Below are positions 32,885-43,455 of a stretch of 64,000 nucleotides of DNA, one piece after another. Under the pieces are notes generated by a model. That model worked only from the letters and a program-made list of their open reading frames with translations, was not told where the DNA came from and made no database searches. The translations under genes were made by a program, and so were the position numbers. The DNA comes from Isoetes taiwanensis. Lineage: Eukaryota; Streptophyta; Lycopodiopsida; Isoetales; Isoetaceae. Location: positions 91,700 to 155,699 of the forward strand of contig JAJEKV010000533.1 of the NCBI GenBank assembly GCA_021234155.1. The letters are read 5' to 3'. The stretch's first letter is position 1; every line of letters begins with the position of its first letter.

Positions 32885-34295
32885 TGCTGGAGGCTCCATA
32901 CTTGTGGTAATATCCTTTTCTTCAGTGTTTGAAGGTTGCCTCATATATAGTATATTTCACACGAGGTCGTTTCTGATGCAAACAGTTGGTTATGCTATTT
33001 TTGCTGCCATTTTTCAACATTGGATGGGCTGCAACTCAGGTTTCGCATTCGTTTGGCTTTTTGAAGGAGTTTATATTATGTTGATTTGCGTGTAAATTCT
33101 TCTGTATAGGTCAGTAATTAATTGGATCACATCAAATTCAACCAGCAGGGTTGCACTAGCAAGCTGCAGAAATGCCTTCACCATGGCAAGTACCCTATCT
33201 GAAATCCTATAATGTCCCTAGCCACTTGCTTTAGCAATGTGTGACAAAGCAAATTGAGGTATAGGAAGGGCAATTTGTCATTTTTACCGAGAGTCTGTAA
33301 GGAACATCCAGCATTGTCCACATGATTGTTTTCTACCTTATAATGCCCTACTTGCTACTGAAATTTCAACATGGGATGCTCTCTTGTTAATTGTAGATTA
33401 GTTATGTCGACAAGCTTTAGTTGTAAATCAGTTATATGAACGTGGATTATCAATTTATTTATGAGCTTGATTCTCAAGTGGCCACATTCCTTATCTATGT
33501 CAAGTAGTTTGTTACCAATTGACCGGCTTCACATTCCTTCTCTATTCATTGCAATACCGTATCGATGGATTGCTGGAACATCAATAATTACTGGACTCAT
33601 TTTTGTTATAGTCTTTTTTTTTGGTGTGAAGGAACCCAGGTAGCTAAGTTGATTATCATATCCTAATTTATTGTCGTTTTTGCCGTTTTATATTTCTAAT
33701 CACTTTAGTACTTTTCCACCAGTCTTCAACATCTTTCCTGCATGAAGGATTTTCCAAGAACATCTTTCTGCTCATGGTTTAAAAAGCTTATATATACTAT
33801 CAAGTTGCTTTTGTTTATATGCTTACACAACTTGCTACAAATGTCTCACAGGTTATTAACTCTTCCATCCCAGATTTTGCTTTTATAAATGGATACTTTT
33901 AGGCACTGGACAATGATGAAACTTATTGTTTATTTATGCAAGACTCTGAAATTTAGTAAATGTTGTCTAATGAAAAGTTAAATAGAGGAGGAGCAAGCGT
34001 TGTTAATACTTAACACGTTGCATCCAAATTTCTATATCTTCATAATTTTCTTTTATGATCTTCACAAAGTTTTTTATGTTTTTAGTCGTTAATGGCTTTT
34101 TACCTAGTTGATGATCTTTATATGGAAGAATTGATCAGCCTGAGTGTCTGTGCCTAGGCTCTGCTTGTTCGCAGACAGGGAGGCGACATCATCCTTGTCT
34201 TGCGCGATCTTCTATCTTGCAAGGCTCAAGGCCTTGGATCTTACGACGGTGGGGATTGGACCTCTCTCTTTTATGCTATCTGCAGCTAAGAAGCT
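32885..34295. other. No recognisable gene (between PPR and EGY3-like relics)
   Basis: AT-rich sequence. A short hydrophobic open frame (33,461-33,643, ending GLIFVIVFFFGVKEPR) could be a membrane-protein scrap but I cannot assign it. The remainder could be introns of the EGY3-like relic that follows. Confidence 0.4.
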
Positions 34296-34299
34296 GTTT

Positions 34300-35185
34300 T
34301 GGCTTTGATTCTTTTTATGCAACGGATGTACATCTATTTGGGGATGGCGGGATATTCATTGGAAAATTGCGGAGACCAATAGAAGAAGTGAAACCAGAAT
34401 TAGAATAGAAGCTTTCAGAGGCCGCTGGTCAGGATGTAGTCTTATGGTTCATGGAGCAGAATGTTGATAATATCACTAAGCAGGTACGCATATAAATATC
34501 TACCGGTTAAGTAAGATTAAATGTCAGTGAATTAACAGAAGCATTTGTTTCTAGCATCTTATTATTGATCTTATGATTAGGACATGCTGTAATGTTTTCC
34601 AATACATCGGTCATGGAACTTATAGTCTCTGCAGAACCTTAGATGCAGCATTCTGTATGTTATGGTAAAGCCTAAGACATAGAGATTGCTGTCTTTTCCA
34701 GGTGTGTCTTGTACAACCAAAGGCAGAGATAGATCTTCAATTTGAAACTAACTCTCTCAGCACATTTGGTGGATATCTCTCTGCAATTCTTCTTGGTGTG
34801 ACAACTATTGAGACTACCGCTATCATGAGTGGCCTCTTTTTAGTGCCAAATGCAATATTTGATGATTATGTTGCTAATTTTTTGCCTCTTTTTGGCGGTT
34901 TCATCACTATTCTTATTGTTTCGAAAGTATGTCTTGTGCCAGTATTTTGCGAGGCACAACATTCTTATCTATTTCAACTTCTAAATATTTACATCTATGC
35001 AGACTGCAACAAGGTGGACAGCTTCACAGTACAAGGTCAAGCTCAGCCCATCTTTCCTTATACCTTCTAATTGGACTGGCTGCCTAGGGGTAGTGAACAA
35101 CTTTGAGATGCTTCTACCCAGTTGCAAGGCACCTTTTGATATTGATAATGCTCGAACCACACACAACAAGAGAATGGACATTTAG
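34300..35185 (+). pseudogene. EGY3: EGY3-like site-2-protease family pseudogene (truncated)
   Basis: Three exon-like pieces are joined by plausible splice sites: to 34,483 (donor GTACGC), 34,702-34,926 (acceptor TTTTCCAG, donor GTATGT) and from 35,003 (acceptor CTATGCAG). They encode FGDGGIFIGKLRRPIEEVKP, then QVCLVQPKAEIDLQFETNSL with hydrophobic segments, then KVKLSPSFLIPSNWTGCLG. These match the plastid EGY family. The zinc-binding HExxH of active site-2 proteases is replaced by a TATRWTAS-type phrase, as in the protease-inactive EGY3 branch. An in-frame TAG lies at 34,406-34,408 and the protein ends at 35,185 within what should be the middle of the membrane domain. The sequence then passes into a CpG-rich repeat, so the gene is cut short. 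Confidence 0.75.
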
Positions 35186-35690
35186 CGACGTGGGCTTGCG
35201 GCGACGCCCGTGCGGCGTGGCGTGCCAAAATAACGTCACCATGCGGCGTCAATGCGGCGTCCGCGTCGCGGACACCACGTCGCATGCGGCGCGGTGGTCG
35301 CGACGTCGACAACGCTGTGGCGTGGCGGTCTGTCACCAGGGTGGGCGCTTGCGCCCGGTGGACGACGGTGTCGCGCCGGTGGGCGCTGCGGCGTCGCGTC
35401 GCATGCGGCGTCTGATGCTTGGCCCATGTTTTCTGCCGGTGGGCTTGGGCGCTGGTGAACGACGGTGTCGCCCGGTGGATGTTCTGACGATGGCGTCGCA
35501 TGCGGCGTCGTATATGTGGCGTATGTGGCGTATGTGTTGTATGACGAATGCATTTATATGTGGCGTATGTGGCGTATATGACACGCGTCGATCGTATATG
35601 TGGCGTATATGACACGTTAGTATGTATATGGCCGTATATGACCGTTAGATGCATTATATGTGGCGTGGGTGGTGCATGTGGCGTATATTT
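35186..35690. repeat. CpG-rich minisatellite (GGCGTATGT / GCGGCGTGGCG)
   Basis: Begins abruptly after the EGY3-like relic. The first part is dense in GCGGCGT and GTGGGCGCTGCGGCG motifs. The later part (about 35,480-35,690) is built of ATATGTGGCGTATGTGGCGT and ATATGACACG variants. Six-frame open stretches here are artefacts of the repeat. Similar CpG-rich sequence occurs at 42,480-42,850 and 57,240-57,320, next to the outer CACTA remains, so this may be a subterminal part of a related element. Confidence 0.6.
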
Positions 35691-36415
35691 TTATACGAAG
35701 GTTAATGGTTTTTAGGATTACAAATTCAATAATTGGCCGATTGATACCCCGCGAAAAAGACTCGACGACCAACCCGCGGCTTCATTTAAGCGTGTTTTGC
35801 TGCGCATGCATCATCACAGAGATGTGCTACCGCTATAAATTGTTCATTATAAACCGGCGTTGTTACGTGTCAAAATCTAGTTGTTCCAAGTTTACAATCC
35901 TTGAAGGTAACTTGACAATAGGCTTGTTGTCAATCATTGTTCTTTGAGAGAAAACAGGATAAAGCCTTAAAATTTGTGCAAGAACACAAGAAAAATCCCA
36001 CACTTTTACCTTTTATCTGTAGAAGCATTATAGTGTTTAATATGACTTGCAGCCGCTTGTTCCGACGTCCTGATGGCGGATTCTAGGTTTAGGGCGATGG
36101 CTAATTCTCGAAACATAGCGTTACTCAAACATCCCGGCAAAAGGGATTTATTGATTATTGGTGATTGATCGTCCATATCAATGCGGCTTCATCGAGTCTT
36201 TACGGAAGTAATCTTATCTCTAGATGTGAAAGAGAATGGACCTCCTTCATCTAGACTCTTCAGAAACCGAACTGCGGAAAAATGGTTTTTTTGGGGGCTT
36301 TGAGAGCTTGCAAGAGCTGGAAAAATATTATGCGGAACTATATCGACCAAACCAAAGAAGCACATATGGATACGTCAATATGTGGGGAAGAAGGTTATGA
36401 TCTAAAATCTCATCT

Positions 36416-37090
36416 TTGGGTATACAAGTAATTCTAATGGCACTATGGAAGTTGAAAGATCAACATCAAGGTTGGAATCAAAGACAATGCTTGAACTTGC
36501 AACTTTACCGCCAAACGTCGAATGATTTTGTGATATATGATGGTGGAGGAATTTGCGTTTCAATTGCACAAGTTCCATATGAAGCCGACCCCATTGATGA
36601 GGATTTTGAAAAGCCGAGATACTATGTGGCTACACGTTGATGGCCTTATTTGGAGATCCATACATGGAAAGTGGAATTGGAACATAGCTCGGGCCGCTAT
36701 GCCGATGAAGAGTATCTAAACCGCCCATTTGTTACCTTGGAAGTCTTCAAAGTAGAGCATGTCATGGTGCAAAGGAAAATGGGCTTCAGCCTGGAGCTTA
36801 GGGATCACAAGGCGGTTGAGCTTGCCGACATTGCTGGGGGTTCTTCACGAACACCCAATACCGAAAAACAGACCTCTCTTCTGCTCCTACATGCCAAAAT
36901 CAGATCCTTTGGTGCGTTTTTTAACGCCATGCTCGATTGTTTTCGCTTCATGACTCATGAACTTGTTCGTTTGAGTGCCAAGATTTTTATGGGTTCTTCT
37001 TTGCATCGATTGTATGATCCAACAGTCACAACATACAGCAGCAAAAAATCATGCGCTTTTTTCGAGAAATCTCTTAACTGTCTTTTTTAA
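36416..37090 (+). pseudogene. Unrecognised protein relic, two overlapping frames
   Basis: 36,416-36,640 and 36,650-37,090 read as one protein interrupted by a stop. CVSIAQVPYEADPIDEDFEK leads into PRYYVATR, a stop, then EIHTWKVELEHSSGRYADEE and [20 protein letters not shown]. The sequence is non-repetitive and looks like real former coding DNA. I cannot name the family. The position between CpG-rich repeats and transposon remains suggests a transposon-encoded protein. Confidence 0.4.
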
Positions 37091-37257
37091 TTTATTCATT
37101 ATGGCCATTCTGAGGTTGTGGAGGCTGTTGCCTTCTTGGACAAGTTTGTTCATCGAAAATCAAGAGAATTGTGGAGTTGGTTGAACCAAAATATTTTAAT
37201 TGGTCATCTAGCAAAATGCTTTGGGAAGAAAATAAGTGTATTCTCTCGCAACATTCA

Positions 37258-37371
37258 TTCTAGAACTTTCTACAACATTCTGGAATTTTCTAGAAGGATT
37301 CCTTAGGCTCACCCAAGATTCTCTTATATTTTAAAACTTTTTAAAACTTTCTAGAACATTCTAGAACTTTC
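37258..37371. promoter_or_regulatory. Two clusters of phased heat-shock-element pentamers
   Basis: From 37,258 to 37,295 the triplets TTC, GAA, TTC, CAA, TTC, GAA, TTC, GAA occur at exact 5-bp steps: eight pentamers, seven of them matching the alternating TTC/GAA heat-shock-factor site. A second cluster at 37,349-37,371 has TTC, GAA, TTC, GAA, TTC in perfect phase. Phased nTTCnnGAAn arrays are known HSF binding sites and occur in the LTR of the heat-activated ONSEN retrotransposon. No gene start is identified nearby, so the role is unproven. Confidence 0.5.
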
Positions 37372-37414
37372 GTATATGTGACGTATGTGACATATGTGTC
37401 GTAGAAGGTCGCAT

Positions 37415-37866
37415 GTTCCAGAAAGGCACCATCTTCATTGTGCCCTTAAGCCCCAGCAAGCACGTGAACTTTTAGTGTGAGCATTTCTAATGGATTGAGC
37501 TTCATCCAGAATAATTCTAAACCACCTAATGTTCGACAGTGTGCCCCTTAGCCTGGGGGGCTGCTTCTTTTCATCCTCTTCAGATGGCTTCTGTAATTCA
37601 AAACAAATGGTTCCATATGTAGTAAGCACAATGTTGTGCTTACAAAGTTCAACACAATTTATTCTTCTCTGATCTTCATGGTATATGTACACAGATAGCT
37701 TGACAGATGGTACTATTTTTTCCTTCAATTCATGTTCCCATTGTTTTTAAAGCGATTTAGGGCAAATAATCAAGGTGCTCCTGCATTCTTCTACATTGTA
37801 TCTTAGACGTTTTGGCGGTCTAGCCTTCAAAATCAAAGCAATTGCAGAGATTGTCTTTCCAAGTCC
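37415..37866 (-). pseudogene. SNF2-family ATPase (RAD5/HLTF-like) fragment
   Basis: A single exon-like piece begins after an acceptor (TTATCAG) at 37,866. It opens with GLGKTISAIALILKA (Walker A), continues with LIICPKSL, then KQWEHELKEKI, IVLTTYGTICFEL and WFRIILDEAQSIRNAHTKSS (DEAQ box), and ends in LRAQ, stop, RWCLSGT. This is the order of motifs I, Ia and II-III in SNF2 ATPases of the RAD16/RAD5 type. Two in-frame stops (TAA near 37,747 and TGA near 37,435) and the absence of the rest of the protein show it is a fragment. Confidence 0.8.
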
Positions 37867-38124
37867 CTGATAATTTGATAATTACAAACATATGAGGTTC
37901 TGAAAAGGAATTTACAAATGAGTCTCAGCTTGCAGCTGCGGCCTAGAGGATATTATGCTAGACACTCCACCAGATATTTCTGTGGTGGATCTAGTTGGCT
38001 CTCAAGATAGTGTAGATTGGTTAGATAAGAAAGTCCTTGAGACTGGCATTTCATTTCGTGCTTCTGCAACCAAGTGGGCAGCTTGATTTGATAACTGATT
38101 CTGCGTTGGATTTTTTGTTTCAGC

Positions 38125-38483
38125 TCGTCATTCCAAAAATCAACGCAGAAGCACATTTGCCTTGCGATGGAATTGTGGAGAAAAAAAAAGGTAAGATGCT
38201 TCTGTTTATAGATGAAAATCAATGCATGTGGAAATTTAGATACTGTTATTGGGATAGTTCGCAAAGTTATGTCTTCGCAAAAGGCTGGAGCAGGTTTGTC
38301 AAGGCAAAGAATTTGCAGGTGAATGATGTGGTTTCGTTTGAGAGAGATATCCAAGGTAAAAAATTTTACATCAGCTGGCGAAGGGATCCTTCTGCTGGTG
38401 CTGGAAATTACAGTGTTGATGCAGGATGCAACAGCCCTTTGCAGAAAGTTTTCAGGCTGTTTGGAGTCGATATTTGGTATTGA
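38125..38483 (+). CDS. B3 DNA-binding domain fragment (RAV-like), partial
   Basis: After a splice-acceptor-like TTTTTTGTTTCAG, the frame encodes LVIPKINAEAHLPCDG, a KGKMLLFIDENQCMWKFRY stretch, YWDSSQSYVFAKGWSRFVKA and NDVVSFERDI: most of a B3 DNA-binding domain of the RAV/NGATHA type. It ends with RLFGVDIWY just before the stop. RLFGV is the short repression motif of RAV-class factors. The first strand of the B3 fold (the LTPSDVGKLNR part) is missing and no upstream exon was found, so it is partial; it may be one exon of a gene whose 5' part is lost. The last ~25 codons and 3' flank recur at 41,485-41,665. Confidence 0.7.
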
Positions 38484-38810
38484 AGCAACTTAAATTCTAT
38501 CTTTTGATATAACTATAATATGGTAGTTTTGAGCTCAGATTAGCTCCTGGTTGATCCAGAATTTTTTGAGCTCAGAATTTAGCTTCTGGTTGATCCAGAA
38601 TTTTTGAGGCACTGCCTTATGTATATAAGCATGATGTAGAATACAAAAAACTGGATATATGATATGATATAGATTTCTGAAATCAGTTTTTCAAAATGGA
38701 ATTTGAAGATAAAAATATGAAGAAGATGAATATGATCAGGATGGATATCAAGAAGATGAATGCCACGATGAATAAGGATATGACAATCATATTGCTTGTT
38801 TTAATTTATA

Positions 38811-41352
38811 CTAGTAATGGTGCCCAGCGTTGCTGGGCATAAGGCATAAGTTCAGAGTTTGGAATTTGTAAATGTTTTGGCCACAATGAAAAAAGTGTAT
38901 AGTAATAATCCAACATATATGATGAATCGTGTATGTTTAAACATCTACAATACATGAATATTCTATCCAACTAAACATGTTACAATATTTAGACATCCAA
39001 TATTTTGTATGCAACCTTTAAGCAACCATTCTAAGATTGAATGGACTACCCTACTCTTGGGTTTTCTTAAAAGGGAGCATTTTAATACCATTATCAAATT
39101 CACCTTTTGCTAATAAGCAGATGTATCATGTTAAAATAATTGATGTGGTCACTTGCTGGTTTTACTACTTTATTGTTTTTGTATTTGGTGTGCGAATTAC
39201 TTATTTTGGTTAAAAGCTCGGTTAATTGTGAATGGTGCATTGTGTTAAAATAATTGATGTGGTCTTTTGTTGGTTTCACCACATTATTATTTTTGTTTTG
39301 AGAGATATATCGCGATGCGTGACGATATTTTCAACATGAGATTGGTTGTATAATAGACACCAAAAAGTTGTAATATGTGATACATCGTCAATAATAAATA
39401 TACAAAATATTCTAAGGCTTTTAGTCATATTTGCAAGTTTTAGGTTTACAAATGCAATCTAATATGAAATTGCTCTAAAAAAAATATATTCATGCACATG
39501 TTCCATGTTAAAAACTCCATTTTTAGTCAGTTTAAAATTGATTTCCAACTTTTTGATAAGTTCCCAACTTTTTGGTAAGTGTGTGCAATGCAGAATTATC
39601 CAAGGCCATTGAGCTCAAACTTTCTTTATAAACCTTAAATCCTTGTGAAACATACACTCTGAATTATGCAAAAGCAATGTAATTTCTATTTAGAAAGGAC
39701 ATATTCCACAAGTTTTAAGTGTCTAAAACCTATGTCTAAAAGCACAGTATTTTCAACGCTCGCAGCAATACGTAAACACACTCATTTAGTTTATAAGAAC
39801 TTTCAATTCTACAAACTTGAAATAGTTACATAAAGCTATAGTTTTCATATCAAGAGACCTGCTAAATGTATGTACCCTAACAATTCATATCGACATTGGA
39901 AATGCATCTATTGATAGCTTATGTAGCTTTCGAGAACTATTTTCTTTGTTTCTTTTGGAACATGATTAACTCAAGAAAGAAAATATGTGCATTCAACCCA
40001 ACGCACAATAGCAACAAGAAGAACTTCATATAGTAGGAACACCTAGCTTTCCGAAAAAGGTCTGAACAACTAAAGAAACTTGAAATAATACAAAATATAC
40101 CTTAATCTCGATCTTTCGATCGCTTTACTTTTTCTATGCCGCTAACTCTTGATGAAATGGCTTCGTTGAAGAATAATACTTTGTCACAACATGGGCCTTT
40201 ATATCAAATTCCTTTCCATCACCCATACAATCGTAATTATTATCACGGAAGAATGGGAAGAAGCAAAACTTGGTAGAATCAGCATATGATATGCGGCATT
40301 AAAAATAAAAACCACGAACCGCATACAAGCGCCACTCTCGATCAAAAGCATTCTACTTGGAATAAGATAAACAAAGGCCAATCTAGAACCAAAAGAACAA
40401 TACAAAATCATAGCAAAAACCTTTTTGAAGTCGGGCTATGGCAATGCCAATTTGGGAAGAAAGTCGAGGATGTCTGTTTGCTTTTATTAAGTAGATCCCG
40501 AATATGGCACCTTCCCTTAATATGTTCAAGATGGTTGAATGCCTTGCTTGTTCCTAAACCTCACAATCATCATCTTCTATCTGCTGTCTTTTGACGACTC
40601 TGCAGTTCGTTGGCTAAGAGAAGAGGTAGGCAAGAGGCACTAAATTGTGGATACTTCTTTGTCATGGAAAAATGCAACTTCATACGTTGCAATTATCTCG
40701 TGAGCTAGAAACAACTTTTATCTCAAAAAAATGGATGCCATGTGAGTACAAAGGGAAAAAGTTTGTTACCATTTTTCATGAGACAACACTTAATCAATGC
40801 AGAAAGCATGAAAGGCGATCCCGGATCCCGGAAAATCTATTTGGCCTCAAGATATTTTTTTGGATAATTTGATTGGCATCTTCAATCGAACCGCGAGGAT
40901 TGGTACGCAAGCACCGCTTCGGCCCCTATAATCGTTGTCGCCCCAAAATCCATCCCGATAAGCATCATCTTCCTCAATACTATGGCTACCGAAAAGCGGG
41001 CAGCCTATGGCATCCACCATGGTCGCCTCTCGCTTCCGCTCAAACTCATGACCTTCTTAGGGTAACATCGTGATCGCCTTTTTGTGTTGAATCCCCATCC
41101 TTCACCATGCCTGTATCGCCCAACAGAGGATTTGCAGCCTGGCGGCTCCATTCTGTTCAACAACATGCAGATTAGGGTTAGATAGAAACAAAAACGAAAT
41201 TGGCAAACTCGTCGCCGTGAAGGAGAAACCCTAAAGAAAGGTAAGTCGAAAAGAAAAGGTAGAGATGATGCCACGGTAAAAAAAAAATCCAAACCGGCCC
41301 AATTTAAAGTGTCGCTCAAGACGCATATACATTAAAATTTTATAATATATAG
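38811..41352 (-). mobile_element. Non-autonomous Helitron-like element
   Basis: On the minus strand the 3' end shows a hairpin GCCCAGCAACGCTGGGC (38,822-38,838; 7-bp perfect stem) followed by ACCATTA and CTAG, with T next: the classic Helitron 3' end. The proposed 5' end near 41,352 reads CTATATATTATAAAATTTTA on the minus strand, typical of plant Helitron starts, but the expected leading TC is CC here. The insertion site would be A/T. No Rep/helicase coding is seen in the 2.5 kb. Internal open frames at 40,286-40,594 and 40,645-41,073 are unrecognised. Confidence 0.6.
39122..39296. repeat. Direct repeat of ~61 bp inside the Helitron-like element
   Basis: 39,122-39,182 and 39,236-39,296 share GTTAAAATAATTGATGTGGT and downstream GGTTT-AC--C--TATT-TTTTTGT with about 85% identity by eye. 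They are separated by ~50 bp of unrelated sequence. Confidence 0.7.
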
Positions 41353-41484
41353 GCCTATTTGTGCTATGGGTATTTTGAAAAAGCAGATGAATTTAGTGAT
41401 GGACATGGAGTTGGAGATGGAGGAGCTTATGTATGAACAAGGTAAAGAATCGGGTTTTGGGTTTCGATTGCTCTAATCGTTGAT

Positions 41485-41665
41485 GAGGATGCAAATGACC
41501 CTTTGCAAAAGTTTTCAGTCGCATTTGGAGTCGATATTTGGTATTGAAGCAACTTAAATTCTATCTTTTGATATAACTAATATGGTAGTTTTGAGCTCGA
41601 TTAGCTCTCTGGTTGATCCGTAATTTTTGAGCTCATAATTTAGCTTCCGGGTTGATCCAGAGAAA
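41485..41665 (+). repeat. Second copy of the B3-gene 3' end
   Basis: Matches 38,425-38,605: GATGCAA-GCCCTTTGCA, then TTTGGAGTCGATATTTGGTA, the TGA stop and the 3' flank with GCTCTGGTTGATCC phrases. Small differences cluster at CAG/CTG positions. The two copies flank the Helitron-like element and additional sequence. Confidence 0.85.
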
Positions 41666-41681
41666 GAGAAAAAGAAGGAAT

Positions 41682-42092
41682 TAGAAATGACATATGGATT
41701 TACCCCTAGAATTTCTACAACGAGAAGATTGGGTAGTCAAAAAGTGGGACTCCCATATCCTCAGTCCAACATCTTTAGAGAAGCAACAAAATGCAATCCG
41801 AATGAGGAACTTGGTGTCTAGCATAGTGGGAGAAGCGCTCGACGACTCCTTGCAAATCCAAGGCATTAATGTCCCATGTGTCAAAGCCGCCCCGATCAAA
41901 ATTTGCCTAAAAACGCCATATCGCCCACCGCATCGCCACGACAAATGTCACGACAAATGTCGGACATCCACGCATAATTTGCTCGTGATGCGCCTAATCA
42001 AGCTATGTTCAAGTGTTTTGAGGTATGCAGATTTTAGGTTGTTACACAAAACTCAGATTTTAGATTTTAGGTTGCTCATTAGAGGAAAATGA
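41682..42092 (+). pseudogene. Unrecognised open frame
   Basis: An open frame of 130 codons starts within a purine-rich run (AGAAAGAGAAAAAGAAGG). It includes QREDWVVKKWDSHILSPTSL and SIVGEALDDSLQIQ before passing into CACGACAAATGTC repeats at its end. I do not recognise a family. The repeat-derived end argues against an intact gene. Confidence 0.25.
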
Positions 42093-42120
42093 GATCAAGA
42101 TAGGTATACATAAATTTCAT

Positions 42121-42850
42121 AACCGATGAGAACCTACGTGGTTTTGAGTGAGTAGAAATGCTCATAAAGCATATCTTCACCGCATCGCCACGACAAATGT
42201 CATTCATCACAAGATCTTTTTATGATATAAATATATAAGAAATAAGCAATCAATGTCAATGACCATATTGGATGTCATTGAAAGATCTTTTTCTTTATTC
42301 AAAGATCTAATGACTCGCTATTTTGACAAGTGGATCAAAAGTTATGGGGGCCAGAATGAAGTTGTTGGTCGATTAATTGCAGGAGGGTAAGCCATTCCAT
42401 TGGAGGACGATGAAAATGAGAATAACCGATGAGAACGCCACGTGGTTTTGAGTGAGTAGAAACATAACATATCTTCACCGCCAAGCACAAATGTCACGAC
42501 ATTAATTTGCCCACAAATGTCACGACAGTGGATGTCGCAGATGCTATATCCCCACGGAATTTGACCGTTGACTATACATAAGCCGCGCATTTGCCACGGT
42601 ACCGCGTCGCATGTGCCCGGAATTCTGGACCGTTGACTATAGACACGCCGTAACCCGTAGACACGCACGCATTGCCACGGTAACGCCGCATCGCATGTGA
42701 CCCGATTTTGACCATTGACTATACGCCGCGATGCGACGTGGTCTACGTAACGATGACACGCCTATACGCATTTTGCCACGTGTCTCGCCAAGTCGTAGGT
42801 GACGACATGTGACCGTTGACACTACGCCGCCTGCGGCGTCCCGCATCGCG
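42121..42850. repeat. Subterminal-like repeats at left side of outer CACTA remains
   Basis: A ~75 bp block (AACCGATGAGAAC--CACGTGG, TTTTGAGTGAGTAGAAA, ATATCTTCACCGC, CACAAATGTCACGAC) occurs near 42,115-42,201 and 42,420-42,500. After it, GACCGTTGACTATA-type phrases and CpG-rich GCCGCATCGC motifs recur five or six times up to 42,850, in both complete and broken forms. Repeats of this kind fill the subterminal regions of CACTA elements. No outer terminal CACTA sequence is located with certainty. Confidence 0.5.
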
Positions 42851-42861
42851 ACGTTAAAGAT

Positions 42862-42870
42862 TTCTATATA
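42862..42870 (+). promoter_or_regulatory. Probable TATA box of outer transposon
   Basis: TTTCTATATAAACAAC follows directly after the CpG-rich repeats and is followed by a pyrimidine-rich leader-like sequence (TTTTTCTTTTCGCTCCTCTTC). It is about 1.9 kb upstream of the first transposase-like coding relics. Confidence 0.45.
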
Positions 42871-43159
42871 AACAACTTTTTTCGGCCTTCATTGTTTTTC
42901 TTTTCGCTCCTCTTCCGACCTAGCGCCTTTGGTGTTCTTCTTTTTAACCATATCTTATACTTGTTCTTTGCCTACATGGATCGCCATGGTCATCGGCATG
43001 ATCGGCGCCTGGAGATGGCCAGAGATGATTGATGTTGTCTTACCACGGGGGAGGTCGGATATATGGAACCGTCACATGTAAGTTCTTGATTCTTGTATTT
43101 AGTAGCCTAGACATATATAAACTAGGAGAGGGCGTGTATCAGCGAGAAGTAAAAAAAAG

Positions 43160-43455
43160 CGGTGTTTTTGGTCAAGGACACGGTCGCCTCCACCTTGAGT
43201 GGAGAGGACCGGTGTGCCGGACCCAAACTCACTTTCATACCTTACTAAGTACAATGTAGATTACAAAATTGAGGTGTGTCGGCGTAGTCAAGGTCATATG
43301 TCGACTTCACCTTGAGTGGAGGGGGACTCTATGTATCGGGGCTAGCTGCGTCTCAAAAGATCTTTATTGAAATTGAAACTTATATAAGGGTCGCACTCGG
43401 GAAAGGGCATGGTCGGCTTCACCTTGAGTGGAGAGGACTACGTGTCCGGCCCAAT
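43160..43455. repeat. Three degenerate ~115-bp units
   Basis: CACCTTGAGTGGAG occurs at about 43,191, 43,309 and 43,419. Each is preceded by GGTC plus GCCTCC or GACTTC or GGCTTC and followed by a GG-rich ACT--GTGTCCGG phrase. A short telomere-like run of TTTAGGG (about 43,468-43,492) follows. No coding role is seen. Confidence 0.65.

Noticed and set aside
35067-35654. 195-codon minus-strand frame rich in Thr-Pro-His and Arg
   Set aside because: It is the complement of the GTGGCGTATGT minisatellite plus part of the EGY3-like relic in the wrong strand.
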